DNA of 64,000 nucleotides from Pempheris klunzingeri (Eukaryota; Chordata; Actinopteri; Acropomatiformes; Pempheridae). Location: contig NC_092013.1 of assembly GCF_042242105.1 (NCBI RefSeq), positions 29,818,990-29,882,989 on the forward strand, read 5' to 3'. A model generated the notes under the pieces. The model was given only the letters and a program-made list of their open reading frames with translations. It was not told where the DNA came from and did no database searches. How positions within the stretch are numbered: the first letter of the stretch is position 1; each line of letters begins with the position of its first letter. The position numbers and the translations under genes are program-made. This document shows, in pieces, positions 54,701-64,000 of this stretch.

Positions 54701-57671
54701 TGCTAGGAGAGCAAAAGCACCAAATCTTATTACAACTTATTGATTTCCACCAGGTGACAAACACTGATGTTATCCCCGTATGAACTTGGCCTCCTGACCT
54801 CGTCTGTGTGCTGCTGTCTGCAGGTTTTACATCTGATTGCAGAGCGAGAGAACATTTGTCAGCAGATCCACCTTCCAGCCCAGAGCGGGAGCAGCAAGGT
54901 CCTAAAAGCAATGCGCCGCGGGTAAGAGACTGCTTTGCTGTTTTTCCAAACTGAATCCTCAAGGTAATTCAGTTTGTAAAGTTTTTGTTGTAAAGTTAGT
55001 CTCTTTAGTTGTCACTAAGCGTTTTGATGGCGGGTGTTCTTCTTCTAAAATGTGCAGCTACACCAGAGAGGCCTACCTTCATCTTGTGAAGAACATCAAG
55101 AGAATTATCCCAGGTAGGCTCCAAAATCCAATTTCATTTGTCCCTTTGATTTGAAAGGATAGAACTGGTGCTGGAACACTTTCCTCAAGTCAGATTACTC
55201 TTACTGGAGATCACATTTTAGTCATGTTAAAGTCAAATTAGTCAACATATACTCAGTACACATTCGTCCCTCTTTGTGTGTCAGAGGTGAGTCTCAGCAG
55301 TGACTTCATCTCAGGCTTCTGTGGTGAAACTGAGGACGACCACCAGCAGACTCTGTCTCTGATCAGAGAGGTGGGCTACAACGTGGGCTTCCTGTTTGCC
55401 TACAGCATGAGACAGGTGAGCTCCTGTGGGTTTGAAATGAGCGTTACGCCGCAGAAATGTTCTCTATCTTAGAATTAAATCCAAGCTGTTCTCAGGGTTG
55501 TTCTCTTCACTCGCCACACGAATGATCAGGTTTTAACCTTGTGGTGTAACTGCCCCCGTGTCTTTCCCCCTCAGAAAACCCACGCCTTCCACCGGCTACA
55601 GGATGATGTGCCAGCGGAGGTGAAGCAGCGGCGGCTGCAGGAGTGCATCAGTGTTTTCAGGGAGGAGGCTGTGCGGGTCAACGCTGCTCTTCTTGGAAGC
55701 ACACAGCTTGTCCTGGTGGAGGGAGTGAGTACTGCACACGGGGCTGGCCTCGTCTTCAGAGGACACGCCGCTCAGTAAATACATGGACGGATGTTACACC
55801 TCAACTTATTACCCTAAACATGAGCTAGAGTTCACTCCAGCACTGCTTTTATTATGCAGACAACAGTGATGCTGCTGCTCAGTACGTCTGTCTGTGCTGA
55901 GTAATGCGTGATGGAGGATAAGGAAGAATAATCTGGGCTTCATTGATCAGAGCTGGCCAGTGTGTAGCCGTGCCTGTGTTTCATGGATGGTGGGCCTTGA
56001 TATGTTTCTTTGGTTCAGAGTGAAACATGTCAACAGCTATCAGACTGATTGCCATAAAGCTTGGAACAAAGCTTCATGGTGCCCAGAGGAGCCCTACCCA
56101 GTCTGGTGATCCCCTGACTCTCCCTCTAGCGCCACATTCATGAAATGTCTCAACAACTATTGGATGCTGCGTTGAAATGGTAAACGCGCTCAGGTTCCCC
56201 TCAGGATGAGTTATGTTACATGTGATGCCTTAACTTCTCGACCACTGGTCCAGTCCTTTGGTTCTTGACTATGTTCCTGCAGAATGACATTCCCATCAGC
56301 CTCAGCTGTGCTTCGTGTTTTGTGCTAGTTAGCATATGTCAGCATGCTAACAGGCTAAACTAACATTACACATTGACACTAAGTGCAGCCTTACAGAGCT
56401 GCTGACGTGGCTGCAGACTGTTCAGACTTCTCCCTCACATACTGGAATGAGGTTAGATAATCAGCTCGACAGATTGCATTGATAGTGTGTAACACTGCTC
56501 ACCACGGATAAAGAAGTAGTCCTGCACCACTGTACTGGGTTACTGTAACCTGTTCCTAGGCAACACCGCTCATCTCAGCTCTGGTTTCCATTTTTATGCA
56601 GGAGAGTAAAAGATCTGCCAAGGACCTGTGTGGGAGGACCGATGGCAACGTGAAAGTGATTTTCCCCAAAGAGGATGTTGCTGTTCAGCCTGCAGAGTCC
56701 GTCACTGCGCCGGTCAGAGCCGGAGACTATGTGCTGGTGGAGGTAAAGCTCGGTTCATGCAGATGGTGCTCGCTTTAAGGTTTTGATTCAAAATATAGCC
56801 TGACTGCCTATTGGTAGGTATTAGTTTATCACAGATATATGATGAGATACTGATAAAGAAACGGCAAAGATCTCTTTGAAGGAGAACCTTAAAGGTATGT
56901 TTAACCTGGGTTCTCTCTGGAAAAAAGCTTTCAGTGCACAAATCAGGATTTAACAACATTTGAATCCGATTCTGTCGAGCTTGACTGTCAATCAAATCTG
57001 ATCAAACCACACTCACACCGTCCCGTTGAAAGTGAAAGAATTCTTCATAATGGCCAAAGAACTGTGGTTATTGCTCATTTAGTCATGAATATTTAAACAC
57101 CGTGGAGAAATATTTAAATATTAATGTTGCTATTGCCCTCAAAAACTCAGCCAGGCTCTACTTCAAATATCAGCTGCATTTACCTATATGCTTCTCCAGT
57201 GGAGCTGAAAAACAAGTTTCTCAAGTGTTGGAGGGTCGATTTTCATAGTTCATTCGAAAATAAAAAACTCCACGGCAGGCGTTCAGATGTAGGCACGTCT
57301 TTAATAAAATCATGTCAAGCTCATGTGTAGCTGTGACACACCGAACAAAAAAGGGCAAGCTGAAAGGTGAGAGCATGAACAGGAAATGATTTCAGCAATC
57401 ATTACAGTTAGGAACACGATCTGTTACTTTCAGAGATTTCTTCATCAAAGGTTTCTTCATTCAGGTCAAATCAAAAGTTCCTTGATTCACTCTTTCTTCC
57501 CGTTTTGTGTCTTTGTCGTAGATCTTGTCGGCCACCTCCCAGAGCCTGCGAGGCCGAGCCCTCAGTCACAGCTCCCTGCACGGCACGCTGAAGCACGGTG
57601 AGAGTCTGCCTGGACATCAGCCACATAAACACGTGGCCTCGGACACAGTCACAGCTGAAACGTGGCCTTGA
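51701..57671 (+). CDS. cdk5rap1: CDK5RAP1, mitochondrial tRNA methylthiotransferase
   Basis: Thirteen exons: 51701-51986, 52069-52172, 53180-53214, 53337-53437, 53520-53730, 53823-53943, 54439-54669, 54824-54921, 55058-55113, 55285-55415, 55575-55724, 56602-56742, 57522-57671; 604 codons (human 601). A radical-SAM enzyme of the MiaB family, it adds the 2-methylthio group to isopentenyl-adenosine 37 of mitochondrial tRNAs. The Arg/Ser-rich N-terminus fits a mitochondrial presequence. The UPF0004 domain ([48 protein letters not shown]) gives three cysteines for one Fe-S cluster, and [19 protein letters not shown] gives the CxxxCxxC of the other. A TRAM domain lies at the end ([18 protein letters not shown]). 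The intron after exon 6 starts with GCAAGT, a GC-AG type. The last exon carries about 30 residues past the TRAM homology ([20 protein letters not shown]). Confidence 0.96.
52309..53011. mobile_element. DNA transposon with short terminal inverted repeats in CDK5RAP1 intron 2
   Basis: The left end reads TACACTACTCACTAAAAGTT and the right end, inverted, reads TACACTACTCACAAAAAGTT. A TTCAGGTGAA-like block lies inside both ends. TA at each end suggests a Tc1/mariner-type TA target. The 0.7-kb interior has no complete transposase. The interior was not recognised. Confidence 0.65.
54000..54345. mobile_element. Diverged copy of the foldback MITE in CDK5RAP1 intron 6
   Basis: The block around GATCCCTACAGAGA and the downstream AGATCC...CAACCACAAA match the right half of the copy at 20817-21311, as do GGTGATCTACTGGACAAA and the end around ACAGGGCCCGGCTT. 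It sits about 55 bp after the GC-type donor of this intron. Confidence 0.55.
55995..56375. repeat. Dispersed fish repeat in CDK5RAP1 intron 11
   Basis: The stretches around CCCTGACTCTCCCTCTAGCGCC, ATGAAATGTCTCAACAACTA, CATTCCCATCAGCCTCAGCTG and TTAGCATATGTCAGCATGCT belong to a repeat I recognise from many teleost introns. It is non-coding; whether it is a SINE-like or DNA-transposon remnant cannot be settled by eye. Confidence 0.6.
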
Positions 57672-58301
57672 CTGACACAGGTGACACCACAGGAAACAAA
57701 CTGTCTAGCTTGAGAACGATAGCACACTGGAGGCTGTTTCCTCATGTTGGACTACTGCTATGAAAACTGTGGCGTGCTGTTGATACAGTCAGTGGTGTAA
57801 CTGTTTGTCTGTACATAATGGAGTGAAGTGAACATACTGAAGCCTGTTGGGATGATGTATATGTTTAATACAAACTACCGTGACTACTGTGTTCTGTCTG
57901 AAGCAGAGCCGTTTGATTGATGTCTGGGCATTTTTAGGTACTGTGCAGTAAAAATGTCGCGCATCAGCACATTTGCAGATTTACTCCGTGAGTCAGAAAC
58001 TTGGAGAAAGATTTTGCACAAAGTCAGCAGCAGAAAGTGCTGTGATCTGCTTTGGAGGTAACATGTTGTTACAAAGAAGATGATTGTGGTAACAAATGGC
58101 AAACCCTGTCCTGCACACTTAAAAAAACGGGAAAAAACCAGTAAAAATGAAATAAATCTAAAGCGACGTCTAAATGCAAAATGCAGCATTTGGCAGGATT
58201 GTAGGAGAAGTAATAACTGTAAATCTGTAGGCTGTGAGTGTGTCTACGTGGTGACGTGCCCCAGTGCAGAAATGAATCCTGGGAGTTCCCACTGATGCCA
58301 T
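57672..58301. other. Convergent 3' ends of CDK5RAP1 and BPI
   Basis: This 630-bp interval separates the two stop codons, so it must hold both 3' UTRs. I did not find a canonical AATAAA close to the CDK5RAP1 stop; AATAAA in AAATAAATC near 58150 is the best plus-strand candidate. No other feature was seen. Confidence 0.45.
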
Positions 58302-61037
58302 TCAAGCTGTGAACTGTACATCTGTCCCAAGGAGAATGTAGTCCTAGAGAAACACAAGGCACAGAAACAGCAGTTAATAAATGCTTTGAGACAATGAATT
58401 CACCCCCCCCCCCACCCCCCACATAAAAAATGCAGTCTGACCTTCAGGACTTGAAGCTGAGTGTTCACAAGCTTCATCTTTCCAAGTGCAGGAAGTGGGT
58501 ATCCCTTCGCCAGTTCAACTACGAAGCAAAAATCATACATTTAGATAAACTAGACATTAAAATCTAATGTAAGCTAACTGTATTAGTTTTTAGTTATAAA
58601 GCACAAGCCATGGATTAAATGCAGCTTTACATTAAAAGATGATCATAAAATGGACCAACATGTAAGAAATACAGCCAGAACTACTCAAGGTTGAAATAAA
58701 GTTTCATTGGAGCGGACAGTTGATGAGAACAGCAGAAAAGAGTTGTGACGTAGCAGCTGCTTATATCCACAACATGATCATTCAGTTGGAGTCATGTTTC
58801 TGCTGACGTGGTGAATGTAAAGCTAACGTTCCCTCTGTCAGCTCTGTTTCTTTGTTGAAGTATCTGCTCTTTAGCTGCTCTCTGAGCTGTTTGGGGCGGA
58901 GCAGGTCGTGCACAGTGGGCTCTCAGCCTGTAAGAACTCACCGTTCAGCCGTGGTATGACTACGGCTCTGAGGACCAGTTGGAGGATGCTGTCGAGGGAT
59001 GTGACCTGCAGGTTGGGTTAGAGTTAGTCTGTGTGGTTGGTGCTGATGGTGCTCACACTGTGACTGCTGTTAGGAGGCTCACCTGAAACTGTCCCACTTC
59101 ACTTGACCCCACGGTCAGCTTCAATCTGTGCAAATTAGGCAGAATTAGACCGTAATGTTCATCTTCACAAGGACCTTTTGGCCCCATTTTTTGTCCTCAG
59201 AGAGCCAGTGGTGATTCTTTTTAAAATTTTTTTAGTAACTCACTTGTTTAGGGAGACGGCCCCCGCCAGCCTCATCCCACTGACAAACACTCGGGCGCTG
59301 ACGCTGCTCTCCTGTAAACACAATACGTGAGAAACGTTTTCGTTTTTCTAAAACACACAAACGGCCTTTCATTACGCCAGCTGTGTAACCCACCAGGTTT
59401 AGGACAAACAGAGGGGAGAGTTTGCCGTCAGGTTGGATAGCGTAGGCCGTCACTGTGCCGGTGGCCTGAACTGTCGCGTTGTTGGGTTCAAACTTGATGA
59501 CGGGGTCTTTTTCTGCCTTCACCAGCAGCTTCATCAGCAGACCAGGGAAACGCTTGGCGATCTGAAAGAACACTGAGATACAGCTGACAAGTTTCAAACG
59601 TAGTTGACGCTCCTCATAAAGTGAGTGCAGTCCTGACCTCTGGGATCAACACTCCAAACGTCCTGGTGTTGAGTCGTATGGGAGAGGCTGGTGGGATCTG
59701 TTGTGACAGAGCGAGACAGGTCGTCAATGAGCGTGACGCCATGACAGTAGGTGCATGCATGAGGGAATCGGGAGAGTGAAGCTCACCATGTCATCTGTGA
59801 TAGACAGGCTGAGAACTCCGGCCTTGTTGTACACAAAGGCAGCAGAGTTGGTGGTGAAGGCGGAGATGCCGATGTACAGCATGTTGTTGATCTGGGGCGG
59901 CAGGGAAAAGGCTGCTGGGGAGAAAGGAGGCTCCTGATGCTTCCCAATGTTGTAAAATTCACCCTAAATGGCAACGAAGTGAAGGAGAAGACTGACGGGC
60001 TGTTTCTCAGGCTTCACACGCAGGCTTTATTATTAAATGTGCAATTCTTTACCTTCAAGCTCAAGTCTATAGAGGATTTTGAAACGGTGGGCGACGACAC
60101 CAGGGAATATTCAATCTCCGCATTCTTGTCCACCTTGGCCAATACTGCAATAAGGCAGAGCGTCTCCCACATATCCAGCATCAATGACACATCCAGACAC
60201 TTGACACAAAGGCAGCGTCTTACCGTTCAGAGTCTTCAGCTGAGGGTTCAGGTCAGACACTGCGTTGGCCACCAGGGGGCAGATCTGCAGCAGTGAAGAA
60301 CAGACACAACAAAGAAACCTGGACTTACATAGTGATTTCTGAGTAGAGGAAAGGCTTCTTAAAAGCCCAGCTGTTTTCAGTGACACGACAGCAGAGGAAT
60401 AACAGTTAGCATTGTTTTCTGAAGATGTTTAACTTTGTCTTATCTCACTGATTTTAGAGTGAACCGACACAGTTGTTAAGACTGCAGTTTATCAACACTC
60501 TGTGACAGCTTCCAACAATACACAATACACTCATGAACTCTAGTAGATTAGACCGGTGGTGTCCAACCTCTTCAGCTTGTGACCTCCAATGTAAAACAGT
60601 GACGTGTGTCAGCTGTTATCACTTCTACCAAAGGCTGATTTCCCCTCTGGTTTTGAAGGTGACACAGGACAGGCCAAAGTGGGTATGAGCCCTCACCTGT
60701 TTCTGCATCGCCTTTCGTAAAGCCTTATCGATGAACTTCCTGAAGAGATTGTACAGCCAGCTGAAACGGACAACGACCACAGGACTTAGGGCAGTAAGCA
60801 GTGACAGTCAGGCCTGACAAGTAAATGAGAAAACTCACAGTCCTTTCCCCTCACACGGCTTCAGTCGGAGCTCTTTTACCTGGCTCCTCCGTGGAATCTG
60901 ACGCTGGCGCTGCCGACGACGGCTGTACAGCCGGCGCTGCTGACCTCAGGTCGGCCTGTCGCATCGCTCCTGGTGCTGATGCTCTCAGTGATGGAGAGTC
61001 CGCTCACACTCAGATCAAACGAGCCGCTGTGTTTTCT

Positions 61038-61068
<31 letters not shown>

Positions 61069-61638
61069 TCACACACCAGTGTCACAAACTGGGCTGGAAA
61101 AGGAGGAAATCTTGTCTTACTCACATTATTCGGAGGACCCTGACCCTCCAGTTTCCACGCAGCTTGATGAAGGCGTTACCAATGGACATTTGGACACCAG
61201 TCCCTGGGACCAGAGCCACGGTAGACTTCGGTAATCCCACGTCCACTATCTTCATACTGCAAGGGACAACATGCTGGTTTGGAGAGGCCACCTTAAGTGT
61301 TCCAGAAAACACACAGGAGTGTTGGGTGAAGGGGCGCCTTACTTTGACAGGCTGTAGCGGACCTTGCCGATGCCAGACACCCTCTTCTTCCCTGACATAT
61401 CCGGGACTTTGATGGTTTTGAGTTTCTGCTGGATGGAAGCCATCCCCAGCTGTCGGCCTAGAAAAAGGCAAGAACATGTAACAATGGAACTCTTCTTCTC
61501 TTTCAGCCAAAAGAGTAAGCGCGCTGTGCAGTTCTCACCATATTCAATGCCCTTTTCAGTCAGTTTGACCTTCACCCCGGGATTGGCGCTCAAGGTCAGG
61601 GGGATTAAAGCCACCAGGGCCAGCCAGCGCAGGAACAT
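58302..61638 (-). CDS. bpi: Bactericidal permeability-increasing protein / LBP family
   Basis: Fifteen coding exons on the minus strand: 61539-61638, 61343-61457, 61125-61256, 60880-61035, 60697-60760, 60224-60284, 60053-60144, 59787-59963, 59638-59697, 59394-59561, 59244-59311, 59083-59125, 58942-59005, 58442-58518, 58302-58343; the total is 472 codons (human BPI 487). These secreted proteins bind lipopolysaccharide through two lipid-binding barrels. The start MFLRWLALVALIPLTLS is a signal peptide, then ANPGVKVKLTEKGIEYG as in BPI/LBP. The disulfide pair of the N-terminal barrel is kept (SAGCTAVVG and QICPLVANA). The N-terminal barrel includes SGSFDLSVSGLSI and the linker GEFYNIGKHQEPPFSPAAF; the C-terminal barrel includes NNMLYIGISAFTTNSAAF and LAKGYPLPALGKMKL, ending DYILLGTDVQFTA. 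Fish usually have a single gene ancestral to BPI and LBP, so the symbol is approximate. Confidence 0.94.
61039..61064. repeat. GA microsatellite in a BPI splice acceptor
   Basis: The run is CT on the gene's strand and sits directly before the TAG acceptor of the fourth coding exon, so it serves as the polypyrimidine tract. Confidence 0.65.
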
Positions 61639-61643
61639 CTTGA

Positions 61644-63376
61644 CTGTTGGGAGGAGCAGAAGACCGTCAGCAAAACACTGAACCCTTTTATGAATAGGTA
61701 GATATTATAAACCAAGGAAAGTTTCTGCTTTTGTGTGGTTGATGTCTGTTGTTCTGCAAGATGAAATAAATCAAAGCTTCCTCTTTTCGAGGAGGGCTCC
61801 TCTTTTCAGAGAGTCTTCAGAGGCCACTTACTTCCCCTTTCTTTACTGGTGCGTCCCATTCATAGACGACTGTCGTACCTTAAACAAATCTTTACTGGAA
61901 TATTATCCCATGTTGTCAGTTTTTCAGGCTCTTCTTGGTGACTTTCCCTTAAAAGAGCCATTAAGGCTACTCTGTTTAAGGAGACACTTTATGCCTCCAA
62001 CTCCACTGAGGAAGCCGTACATACCATACTGTGGCTCTGAATGAAGAATCACACCCGTGATTAATAATATTATGATGTAACTCAAAAAGGACTGCATGGC
62101 TGATGACAGCTGGCACGTATACATGCACATGCACACATACACACATTTACTACTCTCACGATCGAAGAAGAAGCCGTTTTTGTTGTCATTTTTAGCCAAG
62201 ACCTGAAAACACAGTGAAGTCAACTTGATGGACGTGTTGGACGAAGTGATCAGAGCCATTCATTGAATGTCATTAGTAAGTTAAAACCACCTAACAATGT
62301 GCTGTATTTTATAAATCCACTGCAAACACTTGTAGTGGAGTAGAAGTATAAAGTAGCACGGAATGGAAACACTCAAGTGAAGGACAAGTACCTCAAAGTT
62401 GTGGTGAAGCACAGTACTTGAGTAAAAGCACTTTCTACCTCTGCCTTGGGTAGGTGAGTCCGGCCTTGTGAAAGAGCTGACTGTCACAGCTGTGGGGGAA
62501 ACCACATGACCACATGATAACATTAAAGGCCCAGCCCACCATTTTAGTCCATTTTGAACATGGCTGTTTGAATCAGTGTAGAAATCTTCAAAATGGAAAA
62601 TGCACTTTTTTGAAAAAACGTTTTTTGCTGGTGATGCTGCTTTAACTTTAGTATGTTTCATGCTCAAATGACAGATTTGGGGCTTTAACGTGTCCAAGAA
62701 CAGACTGAATAGTTCAGACAGACTGAGCAGACAAAATCTAAGACATGTGACTACCAGTGGAAAACTATCCGAAGGACAGTCTCTGTGGGGCAGGCATGCA
62801 GCAGAGGGCCAAGCTGGGTTATTTTCTGTATTTACAGTCGCAGTATGCATGGCATAATTTCAACAACAACCAAACTCTGTGTCAAATTAAGAGAATAAAG
62901 TAAAAGAAGTCACAAGTGGAAACTAAAAACACTCACTATCTGCGACTATACACCAAGATGTCAGCACTTCATTTACAGCAGCAGTAGTTCATCTAAATTT
63001 ACATCCCAGGACACGAGAAACACTGACGACGCACAAAACATCAGCTACATGTTTCCTAATCTTCCACCTGGGACCACATTGTCAGTGCACTTCATGAAGA
63101 GAATAAATGAATAAATGTTCAAAATAGTTTTAGACTTTAGACGAAAACTGATGAGATCCAGATCCAGACTCCTCCACAAATCAATTAACCCTGCAGACGA
63201 ACAGTAGAGGTGGAAGATTCCCTCATTCCCAGCAAACAAACACCTTCAGAAACTACAGCTTCACACATGATATTGACCCAGTAGAAAATCTGAACCATCA
63301 TTAGAGAGATTATAAAAACTGTGCAGCATGTGTTTGTGAATGTGGCCCCGAGCAGTGAGCACACAGCCACTCTTAC
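61644..63376. other. BPI intron 1, one unassigned repeat-like block
   Basis: The intron separates the untranslated exon 1 from the start-codon exon, whose acceptor (CCAACAG) lies five bases before the ATG. An open plus-strand frame of 103 codons at 61733-62044 (ending RHFMPPTPLRKPYIPYCGSE) and an open minus-strand frame at 62281-62850 have no motif I know. Both are more likely chance or repeat-derived than genes. Confidence 0.4.
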
Positions 63377-63422
63377 CTGAAGCAGCAGTTCGTCAGGACC
63401 AGGCGGTTTCTCCCGGTGTGGC
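63377..63422 (-). other. Predicted untranslated exon 1 of BPI
   Basis: On the minus strand, a short stretch without ATG ends at a strong donor (TTCAG then GTAAGA). A TTTATAAG TATA-like motif lies about 25-30 bp before its presumed start, at about 63446-63453. The distal position of the TATA box and the acceptor just upstream of the start codon fit a two-part 5' UTR. Confidence 0.5.
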
Positions 63423-63445
63423 GGTGAGACAGCCGACAGAGCAGA

Positions 63446-63453
63446 CTTATAAA
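63446..63453 (-). promoter_or_regulatory. Candidate BPI TATA box
   Basis: TTTATAAG on the minus strand, about 25-30 bp upstream of the predicted untranslated exon. A TATA promoter fits a regulated immune gene. Confidence 0.45.
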
Positions 63454-63459
63454 GAGGCA

Positions 63460-64000
63460 CGCAGGCATGCGGCCTCTAATTAACTTACACAATCAGGGCT
63501 AGAACTTGGCCGGGGAACATCTCAGATAAAGCAATGTTGGGAAACTAGTTTTTGTCATATCCTCACTGAGTCACAATCCCAAAACATTAACGGTATTTTA
63601 TATGAAACACTAACTGGAAGACAAGACTATAGAAAAGGGAACCAGAAGCACTAAACTGTGTGCTTGACTCTACAGCACAGCAAAACAATGTTCCTCATAT
63701 TGAGAATAAAGGGAGCATTTTAGCTTTATTTCCTCTGTCAGTGGAAGATAGACTCGTTCTCTTCCTCTACTGTTTACTGAAGAGCATTGAGATAAAACTC
63801 TTTCACTCACAAGGAATTATTTAAAAGTGTTATTAGGCTCTAAATGATTCAGTAACCCACGAGATATGTGGACAAATCAGCACCAACTCTGACTCTCTGT
63901 TAATAAGAAGGTGTTCTGTTTCTCAGAGGAAGAACAGATGAAGTGTTCATGTCAAATGGAGCCTTTTTAGCTTTTGGGAAACCAACCAGCGGTAGAGCAG
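63460..64000. other. Right edge, no gene recognised
   Basis: This is AT-rich upstream flank of BPI. No exon, RNA gene or clear repeat was seen. Confidence 0.4.

Noticed and set aside
62281-62850. 189-codon minus-strand frame in BPI intron 1
   Set aside because: Hydrophobic and low-information, no splice sites linking it to BPI, and no family recognised.

Overview
The window is vertebrate nuclear DNA, almost certainly from a ray-finned (teleost, probably percomorph) fish. Genes are split into many short exons with GT-AG introns of about 80 bp to 6 kb. The repeats are typical of fish: a young Ty3/gypsy element, L2-type, RTE-type and Penelope-type retroelement fragments, a Tc1 fragment and TTAA-flanked foldback elements. 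I built the gene models by joining exons at splice sites, checking that phases agree, and comparing the products with remembered human proteins. No database search was run.

Layout. 0.7-2.9 kb (minus): 3' part of a DMBT1-like gene with two near-duplicate SRCR exons and a ZP-N exon, with an L2-type LINE between the SRCR exons. 3-8 kb: repeat-rich, with a broken gypsy relic, a Tc1-derived element in long inverted repeats and an RTE-like fragment. 8.3-17.5 kb (plus): ACOT8, whose first intron holds an apparently whole Ty3/gypsy element in antisense. 18.4-23.4 kb (plus): SRSF6. 25.3-27.8 kb (plus): IFT52. 28.3-29.1 kb (minus): two spliced exons of an unrecognised gene. 30.1-35.1 kb (plus): MYBL2. 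36.6-43.9 kb (plus): RPN2. 46.5-50.0 kb (minus): GHRH, the true growth-hormone-releasing hormone. 51.7-57.7 kb (plus): CDK5RAP1. 58.3-61.6 kb (minus, with an untranslated first exon near 63.4 kb): a BPI/LBP antibacterial protein. The remaining 3.4-3.6 kb at the right edge shows no gene.

The genes do not form an operon or pathway. Their coherence is evolutionary: human orthologues of ACOT8, SRSF6, IFT52, MYBL2, RPN2, GHRH, CDK5RAP1 and BPI all lie on the long arm of chromosome 20, so this is a compact fish copy of an old linkage block. IFT52, ACOT8, RPN2, CDK5RAP1, BPI and GHRH give complete reading frames whose exon lengths sum to whole codons (434, 339, 631, 604, 472 and 106 residues); SRSF6 gives 351 and MYBL2 638. 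I found no new multi-gene system, tRNA, rRNA or CRISPR array. The points most worth checking are the recent gypsy insertion, the compact GHRH precursor with an inferred 27-residue amidated hormone, the unrecognised gene between IFT52 and MYBL2, and a perfect 29-bp hairpin belonging to a dispersed foldback family.
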